Shown piece after piece: positions 1-6,775 of a stretch of DNA of 10,991 bases. A program made the position numbers and the translations under genes. Positions within the stretch are counted from its first letter, which is position 1; every line of letters begins with the position of its first letter. Under the pieces are notes generated by a model, which worked only from the letters and a program-made list of their open reading frames with translations, did not search any database and was not told where the DNA came from. The stretch comes from Clostridiales bacterium (lineage in GTDB: Bacteria > Bacillota_A > Clostridia > Saccharofermentanales > Saccharofermentanaceae). The stretch lies in NCBI GenBank assembly GCA_017649745.1, contig JAGCGE010000195.1:1-10991 (forward strand), written 5' to 3'.

Positions 1-276
1 AGTCAAGCATTTATTAAGATCGTCATCGATAGTCGTAACGTATTTGCCGTTCGCATCGAGTTCTGCATGCAATAGGTTAATTTGAGCATCATCATTAGCA
101 ATTCTATTATAAACCGCGTTAACAATAGAACGCTCATTACCTCTTGTGAGAATCGTTCTGTCCGGCCTTGACGAATAGCCACCGTATGTCGATTCATTAT
201 AAATAGGTCGATACATCGTCGGATCTCGGCCTATAAACGCGTTCCAACCATTTTGAAGTCTAGTTAAGAATGACAT
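1..276 (-). CDS. Portal protein, N-terminal part (cut by the left window edge)
   Basis: Portal proteins form the dodecameric ring at the capsid vertex through which terminase pumps DNA. Reading from an ATG at 276 gives 92 uninterrupted codons that run off the window. The start reads MSFLTRLQNGWNAF and is followed by a stretch around residues 50-92 (SIVNAVYNRIANDDAQ, then LDANGKYV and a DDDLNKCLT end). I recognise this as the usual N-terminus of HK97-like portals of Clostridia phages. The gene starts 26 bases after the terminase large-subunit stop, the standard terL-portal order, which supports the call. The ribosome site is modest: a GGTGGTGAAAG stretch lies just before the start. The C-terminal clip, wing and crown parts are not in the window, so completeness cannot be judged. 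Confidence 0.85.
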   Translation of the reverse strand, partial: MSFLTRLQNGWNAFIGRDPTMYRPIYNESTYGGYSSRPDRTILTRGNERSIVNAVYNRIANDDAQINLLHAELDANGKYVTTIDDDLNKCLT

Positions 277-302
277 CTAAGTCTTTCACCACCGTTTTAA
301 TA

Positions 303-2048
303 TTAATAGAACAGTTCTTTGTTCTTTTTCCAAGCAATGTATGCATCCATCATTGCCGCTACATTATCGATCTTTTGATCGTTTCGCTTCTTGAGAAGCT
401 TTCTGTTGCCATTTGTATCTTCGAGTGTAATACAGTTACCCATGCAGAATTTCATGATCTCCTGATCAAACCTCAGCATTCTATCTTCGGACAGAATCTT
501 AAGCTCTCCGAGAGGAACCGTTTCAGTTCTAGCGCCCTGAGGAACTTTCTCAATTCCGAAAGGCCCATTCTCAGTAGCCCACCTTTCAACAAACTCTTTT
601 GCGTTGTAGGGATCATACCCAAACGCCGTGACGTCATAATTACAGCTCGTTATATAATTGTCAAGCTCTTCGTAAACTTGTTCTAGGTCAAGTACTGAGC
701 CGTCCATAATAATAAGACTGCCTTCATTTATGAAGTCTTCATACTTCTCTCGCATAGCAAGTGGAAGATTGAAAAGGGTTCGTTCGGTAATGTAGCTTCG
801 CGCTTTGACGCCAAATGACCCATCGCGTAATGGGAACAAAAACGTGAAAGCGCAGAAGTCATCACCCTGCGAAAGGTCTGCACCAAGGCTACAAGGAAGC
901 GACCAATAATCTCTTGGTGGAAGATGAAGTTCAGTTTCCGCATACGTGAAGTAATACGTATAACCTTCCATCGGGATTCCAAAACGCTTTGCCAGGATAT
1001 CATTACGAGCAGCAGGAGCTTTCTCTGCTCTCTCAACGTCAAGCTGATAGGTTTCATAAGTAACGGTTTGATTCAGATTCGGATTCGCCTTAATCCACAT
1101 AGCCGGATCAGCAACTTCTCGAATATCATCCAAACGATACCACCAAATAGAAACATGAGGTGCGATGTAATCGCCTTTTAGGATGTCCATAAGTTCCATT
1201 TTGATTGTATCGCCACTACCATTACGAACTGTACCTTCTGATGAAATCGCCACGATAAGCCAGTCGTCCAACTTAGAAGCTCCCTGCTCGATAGCACCGA
1301 TTACATCTTCTCTAACGTCTCCAGAAAGCCACTCATCAACTGTAGCGATTTTACATCTAAGTCCCTGGAGCTTATCTCTCGTCATGGGACGAACTTCCAA
1401 AAGGCTAGATGTTAAGAAATTCTCGATACCTTTCTTTGTAGAGGAAAGCTTGCATCGATTCATCTTTGAGCCGGTCGTATTTTGAATAGAGCCTTCTGTA
1501 AGGAATTGAAAAAGTGGTCCTCGTGCTCTTGCGATAGCAGTTCTAATCGGAGACATGACTTCGTCAGCCTGATGCATTGTAGGAGCGGTTGTTATCTGAT
1601 GGGTTGCATAAGTATCGACATTTAAGAAGAAACTCTGAAGACACGATGCGTACATAGATTTAGCAGCACCTCTGGCAACAATAAGGAACTGTTTTCTAAT
1701 AAGACGCTTCTTGATACGCTTCCTAACGAACTTTGTACCATGTCCGTCTTCTGATGGCTCAGGAATACTCTTTTCTTCGAAATAGTACCATCCAAATATC
1801 TGTTCGGCCCAAAGCTTAAAGCTATCAAGCAGCTTAAGATCTGAACCATCAGTCAGAGTTAACTCGTTTTCACAATATTCGATAAAACCGTTAATGGCTT
1901 CATCGTCATAATAGATTGCCGGATTTGCTATCAGGTCATCGATTCGGTTCATCTCCATTGAGATTTCCTGATTTACTGGAATCTTTCGCTGAAGTACCGC
2001 CTCTCGAAAAGCACCATAGTAAATCGGCACTGCGGTGTTTGATAGCAT
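303..2048 (-). CDS. terL: Terminase large subunit (ATPase/nuclease DNA-packaging motor)
   Basis: This is the motor that cuts concatemeric phage DNA and drives it into the procapsid through the portal. The protein has 581 residues, normal for the HK97-like Terminase_1 type. The ATPase half has a Walker A-like P-loop, VARGAAKS, at residues 124-131 and a Walker B, IATVDEW, with D238/E239. The RNase H-like nuclease half shows acidic residues in expected contexts: D391 (LGADLSQGDD), D479 (FGYDP) and D561/D568 (KIDNVAAMMDAY). The N-terminus (PIYYGAFREAVL, residues 8-19) matches the family start. The ribosome site is weak: an AAAGAAAGAAG purine run before the ATG, unlike most neighbours. The gene sits 22 bases after a tag-A gene and 26 bases before the portal. 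The small subunit is not adjacent; it lies about 8 kb upstream in transcription order. Confidence 0.96.
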   Translation of the reverse strand: MLSNTAVPIYYGAFREAVLQRKIPVNQEISMEMNRIDDLIANPAIYYDDEAINGFIEYCENELTLTDGSDLKLLDSFKLWAEQIFGWYYFEEKSIPEPSEDGHGTKFVRKRIKKRLIRKQFLIVARGAAKSMYASCLQSFFLNVDTYATHQITTAPTMHQADEVMSPIRTAIARARGPLFQFLTEGSIQNTTGSKMNRCKLSSTKKGIENFLTSSLLEVRPMTRDKLQGLRCKIATVDEWLSGDVREDVIGAIEQGASKLDDWLIVAISSEGTVRNGSGDTIKMELMDILKGDYIAPHVSIWWYRLDDIREVADPAMWIKANPNLNQTVTYETYQLDVERAEKAPAARNDILAKRFGIPMEGYTYYFTYAETELHLPPRDYWSLPCSLGADLSQGDDFCAFTFLFPLRDGSFGVKARSYITERTLFNLPLAMREKYEDFINEGSLIIMDGSVLDLEQVYEELDNYITSCNYDVTAFGYDPYNAKEFVERWATENGPFGIEKVPQGARTETVPLGELKILSEDRMLRFDQEIMKFCMGNCITLEDTNGNRKLLKKRNDQKIDNVAAMMDAYIAWKKNKELFY

Positions 2049-2070
2049 AACTAATTGCTTCTTTCTTTAT

Positions 2071-3168
2071 TTAATCGTCGAAGAGACTTCCTACGAAGTC
2101 ATAATCAGACTCGGGTTCCTTATAGACCAGATCGTCGAACGCGACATTTTTGGATTTGCCAACTGCTGATACCACGCTTAAGAAAGTATTATCAGAGTCG
2201 CCAAGATCAAATGCGTTCCCGGATTTTAACTTATCGCCAACTACAGTAGAGACGTTTTCAGCAAGGTCAAACAGAGCTGAACTTTTCCCGGACTTTTTAT
2301 CAGATCCGAAATTCAAACTATAGTAATCATCGGTGTTTTTAGAAGCAGTCTCCTGAGTCTTAGGCGTTTGCTGCTTGGAACCGCCTTGATCTTTCTGTTT
2401 ACTAGACGGCTTATCACCTTTGTTCTGATTCTGACCTTCATTCTTATTGTCATCTCCAGAATCGCTAGACGACTCGTCTTTCTTATCCTTACCAATCTCA
2501 AAAGGCTTCCATGGATTAATTTTAAACTGTTTAAGAGTTTCCTGACCAGTGATTTCGTTAACGATCGACGCTACTTTGGCGTATCCCTCATACATTCCGA
2601 TGAGTGTTCCGCCAATGGTAATGGCCGTCTTTCCGGCAGCAATAAGCTTGTCAACCGAAGACTTTCCATCCTTTACGGTCTGGCGATTCTCTTTTGTCTG
2701 CTGCAAAGATTTCTGAGCCGCTTTGTCTTCAGGCTTGAGAGTTCCAAGCTTATCAATTCTAGAAAGAGCTCTATCGAGATCTTCATCCGACAAAAGCTTT
2801 CTATTCTTGTATAGGGTCTTAGGATCACCCTCACGGATAAGCTTTTCCCTTTTAGCATCGAGCGCTGCCTTATTTCGTTCAGCTCTCTTCGCCGCGTTCT
2901 CTTCGCGCTTCTTCTCATTTTCAGCCTTTTTAGCTTCTTTGGCCTTGAGAAGTTTCTTCTTTTCAGCTTCAGTTTTAGGTCTGAAAACTTTTCGATTCTT
3001 CCACGCAAGCTTGATCTTCTCACGTGCGGGACCGATGCCCCAATGCTGTCTACCTTCCGGAGTCAAAGTTCCGTCTTTTTCTTGGTAACGTCTAACGCCC
3101 CATTTCTGACCTGTTACACCATGATGTGCAAGAAAAGTAACGTCAAGCTTTACCTTCTCCGTCGCCAT
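2071..3168 (-). CDS. Tag-A protein, 365 aa, coiled-coil with low-complexity linker; probable capsid-assembly/internal protein
   Basis: Function is unknown. The N-terminus carries tag A: L13-AHHGVTGQKWGVRRYQ, then DGTLTPEGR to about residue 44. I recall this motif at the start of many otherwise unlike phage proteins encoded near terminase and portal genes. A Lys/Glu/Ala-rich predicted coiled coil follows (about 62-112), then GDPKTLYKNRKLLSDEDL (114-131), a linking motif I have seen in other tag-A proteins. A moderately hydrophobic stretch at about 174-206 (AITIGGTLIGMY) comes next, then a Ser/Asp/Lys/Gln low-complexity linker (229-282) and an acidic tail ending in FDD. A strong GGAGGTGA site (3175-3182) fixes the ATG. 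The gene overlaps the end of the holin gene by 26 bases and immediately precedes terL. A scaffold-like or packaged internal role is inference. Confidence 0.72.
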   Translation of the reverse strand: MATEKVKLDVTFLAHHGVTGQKWGVRRYQEKDGTLTPEGRQHWGIGPAREKIKLAWKNRKVFRPKTEAEKKKLLKAKEAKKAENEKKREENAAKRAERNKAALDAKREKLIREGDPKTLYKNRKLLSDEDLDRALSRIDKLGTLKPEDKAAQKSLQQTKENRQTVKDGKSSVDKLIAAGKTAITIGGTLIGMYEGYAKVASIVNEITGQETLKQFKINPWKPFEIGKDKKDESSSDSGDDNKNEGQNQNKGDKPSSKQKDQGGSKQQTPKTQETASKNTDDYYSLNFGSDKKSGKSSALFDLAENVSTVVGDKLKSGNAFDLGDSDNTFLSVVSAVGKSKNVAFDDLVYKEPESDYDFVGSLFDD

Positions 3169-3586
3169 CCTCGTTCACCTCCGAATTCTGTTCGGATTTA
3201 TTTCCATTTTGAATAATTTCATTCACCTGCTCGAGTCCCTTATCGACCCACTTGGGGATCGGGACACCAAGCTTTTTAAGATTCTCGCTAATACTCGTAA
3301 GCTCCATTACAACGATGTATAACGGGAAGAAAAACGAGAATAGAATCGAAAAGAACTTAGGGAGATTCATTCCGGTAATAAAAAGCTGACCAATAAACAA
3401 GATCATCACTTCACCGAACTTTCGCCCAAGCCCTTCTCGCATTTTGTAAGATTTCGCATGACCGGTTTTCCAAGCCGCTACAACGCCAGTTAAGACGTCA
3501 ATTGCCATAAGACAAAACGGAACGAGTAAAACCCAACATTCGTCGCGAAAACTTACATCGTTAAAGATGTTCGTAATCTCGTCCAT
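3143..3586 (-). CDS. Phage holin, toxin-secretion/phage-lysis family
   Basis: Holins form holes in the host inner membrane at lysis and release or activate the endolysin. This 147-residue protein matches the phage_holin_4 / toxin-secretion phage-lysis family. Hydrophobic segments lie at about 17-38 (CWVLLVPFCLMAIDVLTGVV), 59-72 and 78-95. The family-typical cytoplasmic stretch AAWKTGHAKSYKMREGLGRKFGE lies between the first two. After the last segment comes LTSISENLKKLGVPIPKW (96-113), then a charged acidic tail. An AAAAAGGAGG site lies four bases before the ATG. A 13-bp RNA hairpin lies between this gene and the previous one. No endolysin is adjacent; the neighbours are a Tyr-repeat protein and a tag-A protein, so the holin sits inside the morphogenesis cluster. 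Confidence 0.9.
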   Translation of the reverse strand: MDEITNIFNDVSFRDECWVLLVPFCLMAIDVLTGVVAAWKTGHAKSYKMREGLGRKFGEVMILFIGQLFITGMNLPKFFSILFSFFFPLYIVVMELTSISENLKKLGVPIPKWVDKGLEQVNEIIQNGNKSEQNSEVNEDGDGEGKA

Positions 3587-3600
3587 TGGTCCTCCTTTTT

Positions 3601-3649
3601 ATAAGAGAAGTTAGGAGCCCGTAAGAATAATTCAAAACAGACTCCTAAC
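3601..3649 (-). terminator. 13-bp RNA hairpin before the holin gene, possible leaky terminator or processing site
   Basis: In the minus-strand RNA the arms at 3637-3649 and 3610-3622 (GTTAGGAGTCTGT and ACGGGCTCCTAAC) pair over 13 continuous positions, two of them G-U, with a 14-base A/T-rich loop. In plus-strand RNA those two pairs would be A-C mismatches, so the structure fits transcription in the gene direction. It starts 12 bases after the stop of the Tyr-repeat gene. The bases after it read TTCTCTTAT, only partly a U tract, so a partial terminator, an mRNA 3'-end stabiliser or a processing site are all possible. It would lower or separate expression of the holin relative to the structural genes upstream. 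Confidence 0.5.
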
Positions 3650-3661
3650 AATTTTTACTCG

Positions 3662-4213
3662 TTACTCGCCGATCATCGACTCGATGACTCTGATGAACTG
3701 GTTGATTCTCTGACGCTCATAGTCAGACTTGGCCGTGTCCATCATCTCTTCGAGTTTCTGAATTGCTCTATCTTCGATGCTATGTCCACTATAGGTCATA
3801 TCGTGCATGGCTCTGTCACCACGACTTACATATCTCCCAGTTGCAGCATCGTGACCTCTAGCTCCAGAGTAATCCATTCTACCGTCGTACGAATATGTCA
3901 TTCCGGGATAATGGATAGCCCTTCCGGACATTGTGTCGGAACCATATGCATACTCCATGTTAGGATAGTACATAGCTCTACCAGGCCCATACGAATACTC
4001 CATGTTGGGATAATGCATTCTGCGCATTCCCTCGGAAGTCTCGTATTCGCCCTTACCCTCAAGAACCTCGTCAATTTCCTTAATCAGACAAACGGCCTCT
4101 TTGGCGTTACTAACTTCTACAGAAGAAAGTGTGGGCTTTGTCGCCAAAAGGTTTGCGATTTCCTTTTCTACGCGATCTCTAAGATCTTTCAGAGTCTTGT
4201 TATCATGTTCCAT
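3662..4213 (-). CDS. Tyrosine-rich repeat protein, phage accessory protein of unknown function
   Basis: This 183-residue protein resembles a family I recall next to holins in Clostridia phages and prophages; its function is not known to me. The N-terminal third is helical and charged (about 1-55). The centre has three 13-residue repeats, at 64-76, 79-91 and 98-111 (the last with one extra residue), consensus R-[RA]-[MI]-[HY]-Y-P-[NG]-M-[ET]-Y-[SA]-Y-[GD]. A Gly/Arg/Tyr segment (112-143, GRMDYSGARGHDAATGRYVS) follows, then a helical end, AIQKLEEMMDTAKSDYERQR to IGE (150-183), which is the most conserved part of the family as I remember it. An AGGAGG site (4222-4227) eight bases upstream fixes the start. 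A hairpin separates it from the holin. It could be a virion surface or assembly protein; no enzyme motif is seen. Confidence 0.72.
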   Translation of the reverse strand: MEHDNKTLKDLRDRVEKEIANLLATKPTLSSVEVSNAKEAVCLIKEIDEVLEGKGEYETSEGMRRMHYPNMEYSYGPGRAMYYPNMEYAYGSDTMSGRAIHYPGMTYSYDGRMDYSGARGHDAATGRYVSRGDRAMHDMTYSGHSIEDRAIQKLEEMMDTAKSDYERQRINQFIRVIESMIGE

Positions 4214-4228
4214 TTTGATTCCCTCCTA

Positions 4229-4693
4229 TCAATACGTTACTGCGAGATCAGGTCTCGTAAACACAATGTTAGCATTCTGCATCAGGATAGGAATCGAACT
4301 GGTGTTTCTAACAGACAAAGTTTCGCAACAGCCTCTAAACACATTTGCACTAATCGCTCTGCTTACGTTAAAATACTCTTCAACTGCCGCAGGAGTAACA
4401 ATCATTGTGCTAGCAGGAATAGTAGCTCCGTCGAGCGTCAAAGCGACAGAAATAGCGCCAACAGTTTCCCCAGTAGGCACAGCAATATTAGCCGCAAAAT
4501 CTACAAAGTAATCTGCCGTAGCATTTCTATTACATCCGCATCCGTGATTAGGAATCCAACCTCTAAGAATGAAATTCCCAGTACCGGCTCTCCATCTTAC
4601 AAGCCCTCTCGTGCAGGGATTTGTGGCGATGGTGAACACGGCCGTTTCCCCAGGGTTAATAGTCTGTACATCATTGTTGATGTATTCAGCCAT
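4229..4693 (-). CDS. Small beta-rich virion protein with Cys-rich insert, probable head decoration/fibre protein
   Basis: This 154-residue protein begins MAEYINN, the usual start of a family I recall from gut Clostridia phages. A purine run (AGGGGG, 4702-4707) eight bases before this ATG supports it over the GTG three codons upstream. The protein is mostly alternating hydrophobic beta-type sequence, such as ISVALTLDGATIPASTMIVT (81-100), AAVEEYFNVSRAISANV (102-118), CCETLSVRNTSSIPI (122-136) and a closing NANIVFTRPDL. This suggests a small jelly-roll-like domain, comparable to TNF/C1q-like tips of phage decoration or fibre proteins. An insert at about 46-61 (WIPNHGCGCNRNATAD) contains two Cys, and an NPC is at 25-27. 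It lies just after the Gly-rich coiled-coil gene, so the two may form a stalk and head. The fold and role are inference; no signal peptide is seen. Confidence 0.7.
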   Translation of the reverse strand: MAEYINNDVQTINPGETAVFTIATNPCTRGLVRWRAGTGNFILRGWIPNHGCGCNRNATADYFVDFAANIAVPTGETVGAISVALTLDGATIPASTMIVTPAAVEEYFNVSRAISANVFRGCCETLSVRNTSSIPILMQNANIVFTRPDLAVTY

Positions 4694-4701
4694 GTCTAGC
4701 A

Positions 4702-4706
4702 CCCCC
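4702..4706 (-). promoter_or_regulatory. Ribosome binding site that decides the MAEYINN start
   Basis: The minus strand reads AATAGGGGGTGCTAGACATGG. The G run is eight bases from the ATG at 4693 but overlaps the alternative GTG at 4702, so the ATG is the better start. Confidence 0.6.
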
Positions 4707-4708
4707 TA

Positions 4709-5599
4709 TTAGTTGCAGCCACAACCGCAGCCGTTATTGTAATAGTTATTAGCACAGCAATTAGGGTTCTGTACTACATAAGCCGGGATCGGAGCCGGAT
4801 TCAGATACTGCTCGAGTGCCTGGGTCTGAGCCTGGTTGTTAGCCAGAATTGCAGCAGTCTGAGCGGTCTGGGACTCACGGAGAGTCGCCATATTAATCTG
4901 ATTCTGCAGACTAACGTTCTGAGACTTGAGAGCGTCGATCTCCTGCTGGCACAGCTTATCCTGGATAGCCTGGAAGCCCTGAGTCATAGTGTTGATGAGC
5001 ATCTGAGTGTTGGCCGTACTGTTGGTAAGAATGTCACGAGTGTTGTTAGCAGCTTCGTAACGATCCTGACAATGCTCCTGAGCGTTCGCATACTTAGAAT
5101 CCAGAACAGCAGCACGATTCTCACAGCAACAGTTCTGCTGGTTCATGGCGATGGTGTTCAGACCAGAAGTGATAGCATTCTGCATTGCGAAAGTGTTCTG
5201 CATATCAGCCATCTGAGACTGAGTAATAGCATTGTTAACACCATAGAAACCATTAGTCATGTTCTGGTTAACGCCAGCAAAGCCAGAGCACAGAGCCTGA
5301 TTAACGCCTGCAAAACCGCTAGTAACATTACCATTAATGTCACCAAGACCACTGATAACAGCCTGCTGATCAAAGCCACGCTGAATATCACTGTTAGTAT
5401 TATTGTTCATCATGTACGGTACGGCACCGTTTCCGCCGAAGCCATTGCCCCAACCGTTGCCGTTAAACGCGAACAGGAACAGTACAAGAAGCCACCAAGC
5501 TCCATTGCCACCAAAACCATCGCCGAAGCCATTTGCGTTACCATAACCAGACGGCTGCACAAGCATTGTAGTGTTTGTTCCATTCTCAGCAAGACTCAT
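4709..5599 (-). CDS. Gly-rich protein with one membrane-like segment, 11-residue repeats and Cys-rich tail
   Basis: This 296-residue protein belongs to a family I recall as common in Clostridia phages and prophages, of unknown function. The order of parts is: a Gly/Asn-rich N-terminus with GFGGNG flanks (about 18-33 and 48-59) around a hydrophobic stretch, WWLLVLFLFAF (35-45); an 11-residue repeat, NVTSGFAGVNQ (91-101), ALCSGFAGVNQ (102-112), NMTNGFYGVNN (113-123), continuing more loosely; a CCC triplet (157-159); a long Gln/Asn-rich helical region (about 165-262) including EIDALKSQNVSLQNQINMA; the conserved LEQYLNPAPIPAYVVQNPN (262-280); and a Cys-rich end, CGCGC (291-295). The repeats suggest a hendecad coiled coil. 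A GGAGG site nine bases upstream fixes the ATG. The gene leads directly into the beta-rich gene. It could be a membrane-touching lysis accessory or a virion fibre; I cannot choose. Confidence 0.72.
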   Translation of the reverse strand: MSLAENGTNTTMLVQPSGYGNANGFGDGFGGNGAWWLLVLFLFAFNGNGWGNGFGGNGAVPYMMNNNTNSDIQRGFDQQAVISGLGDINGNVTSGFAGVNQALCSGFAGVNQNMTNGFYGVNNAITQSQMADMQNTFAMQNAITSGLNTIAMNQQNCCCENRAAVLDSKYANAQEHCQDRYEAANNTRDILTNSTANTQMLINTMTQGFQAIQDKLCQQEIDALKSQNVSLQNQINMATLRESQTAQTAAILANNQAQTQALEQYLNPAPIPAYVVQNPNCCANNYYNNGCGCGCN

Positions 5600-5656
5600 A
5601 GTAAATTTCCTCCTTGGTTGTAGTAGTATGTATTTTAGTACGATGTGATGCCTTGA

Positions 5657-6541
5657 TTATTTGATTTTGGAGCTTTCGTCTTTAAGCTCCTTGATCTTCT
5701 TATCGAGCATTGTGAGCTGATCAGAATACTTCTGCGCCTCTTCCATAAGGATCTCCACAGCCCTTGCATTAGTGCCCTTATCTTTAAACTTCTTTGCCTC
5801 TGCAAGTTTAGCGTTAAGATTATCACTAACTTTCTTTCTGGTATCCTGAGCAACTACGATCTCGTTCTCGATCTTCTCCTTACGAGCTGCCTGCTGTTTA
5901 GCAAACTCCTGGGTACGCTCCTTACCAGCTTGAGCCTTAGCCGCCTCGCTCTGGGCATAAGCATTAGATCTAAGCTGTGATCTCTTAGATTTGGTGCCCC
6001 GCTGTTCAAATCTTGCAGCCTTTGCAGCTTCGTTAGCAGCCGCAGCATTAGCGCTTCTCTTCTGACGATTGGCGAACGGATTATTGCTCCAAGTTCTGTT
6101 GTAGTTAGCAGCCTCTCGAACCATATCCTTCTTCTGCTTATCCAGATTCTGTTTAGCGCTGTCTCTAGCCTTCTCAGCCTTATCGAGTTCGTTTGCTGCC
6201 GCCTCAAGCTCCTTCTGGTAAGCGGCTCTCTTACTATCAAGAGATGTATCACTACCGCCTACTTCCTTGGCGCCCTGCAGAAACTTCTGATACTGACTTC
6301 TAGCGGTATCATATCTCTGCTTCGCGCTTGTGTAGGTTTTAGCCGCATCGTCATATCTCGCCTGAGCGCCTTCAATGTTCTTAGAGAGCTGATTCTTGCG
6401 AGCAAGAGCATTTTCCTGATACTTCTTCCACTGCTCTTTATGCTTTCTATAATATTCTGCATTGTAGCGCTTCTCGGCAGCCTTCTGCTCAGGTTTCTTG
6501 CCCCAAGAATGTTCGAGGTAATCCCACTGATCTTTCGACAT
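5657..6541 (-). CDS. Tag-B protein, 294 aa, almost entirely charged coiled coil
   Basis: Function is unknown. The N-terminus is tag B: MSKDQWDYLEHSWGKKPEQK (1-20), then a helix RYNAEYYRKHKEQWKKY (25-41). The remaining 250 residues are rich in Lys, Ala, Glu and Gln and read as long helices, for example 105-140 (heptad-like, AAYQKELEAAANELDKAEKA) and 218-292. The exceptions are a Gly/Ser break (95-101) and an aromatic/Asn-rich segment, NYNRTWSNNPFANRQ (146-160). AANEAAKA (168-175) also occurs in the 109-residue tag-B protein. The GGGAGG site that sets the ATG is built from the last codons (MGGK) of the preceding 74-residue gene, so the two are translationally linked. A scaffold or internal capsid protein role is inference from composition and neighbours; there is no catalytic motif. 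Confidence 0.68.
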   Translation of the reverse strand: MSKDQWDYLEHSWGKKPEQKAAEKRYNAEYYRKHKEQWKKYQENALARKNQLSKNIEGAQARYDDAAKTYTSAKQRYDTARSQYQKFLQGAKEVGGSDTSLDSKRAAYQKELEAAANELDKAEKARDSAKQNLDKQKKDMVREAANYNRTWSNNPFANRQKRSANAAAANEAAKAARFEQRGTKSKRSQLRSNAYAQSEAAKAQAGKERTQEFAKQQAARKEKIENEIVVAQDTRKKVSDNLNAKLAEAKKFKDKGTNARAVEILMEEAQKYSDQLTMLDKKIKELKDESSKIK

Positions 6542-6544
6542 ATC

Positions 6545-6769
6545 TCACTTTCCTCCCATTAACATATTTGCCATTTGAGCAATCTGATTAAACTGCTCTT
6601 GAGTGATCTCACCATTCTGCATCTTTTGCTGAATAATCTGCTGAGGACTCATTTGAGCATTTTGATTAAATTGCTGCTGGAATGAATTAAACTGACTGAT
6701 AAAATTGTTGAATCCGCCCATCTGACCGAATAAGGGATTCTGAGGGTTAAAATTAAACATATTATTCAT
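6545..6769 (-). CDS. Small Gln/Asn-rich phage protein, 74 aa
   Basis: This is a 74-residue protein with a Phe/Asn/Gln-rich first half (NNMFNFNPQNPLFGQMGGF, FNSFQQQFNQNAQ) and a more ordered C-terminal motif, MSPQQIIQQKMQNGEITQEQ then FNQIAQMANMLMGG (40-73). I recognise that motif as a recurrent short helical module in Clostridia phages, placed between the Pro-rich and coiled-coil virion genes. No function is established that I know of. An AAAGGGG site lies nine bases before the ATG. The stop codon is three bases before the next ATG, and its final codons supply that gene's ribosome site. The tight spacing points to a fixed stoichiometry with the 294-residue tag-B protein, perhaps as a partner; this is inference. 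Confidence 0.72.
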   Translation of the reverse strand: MNNMFNFNPQNPLFGQMGGFNNFISQFNSFQQQFNQNAQMSPQQIIQQKMQNGEITQEQFNQIAQMANMLMGGK

Positions 6770-6775
6770 GAATCA

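Noticed and set aside
3..197. A 64-codon minus-strand frame inside the partial portal region
   Set aside because: The portal frame, 1-276, has recognisable family sequence from its start and a natural position after terL; this one is out of frame with it.
270..686. A plus-strand open frame of 138 codons over the end of terL
   Set aside because: It is antisense to the conserved nuclease domain of terL and looks like a shadow; no ribosome site or family is recognised.
3782..4699. A 305-codon open frame on the plus strand across the Tyr-repeat and decoration genes
   Set aside because: It is antisense to two well-supported genes with good ribosome sites, has no ribosome site of its own, and its Ser/Arg/His-rich composition is that of a shadow frame.
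5600..5656. A possible promoter in the 57-base gap before the Gly-rich gene
   Set aside because: A TAAAAT resembling a -10 box is present, but there is no fitting -35 box; the gap otherwise holds only the ribosome site.
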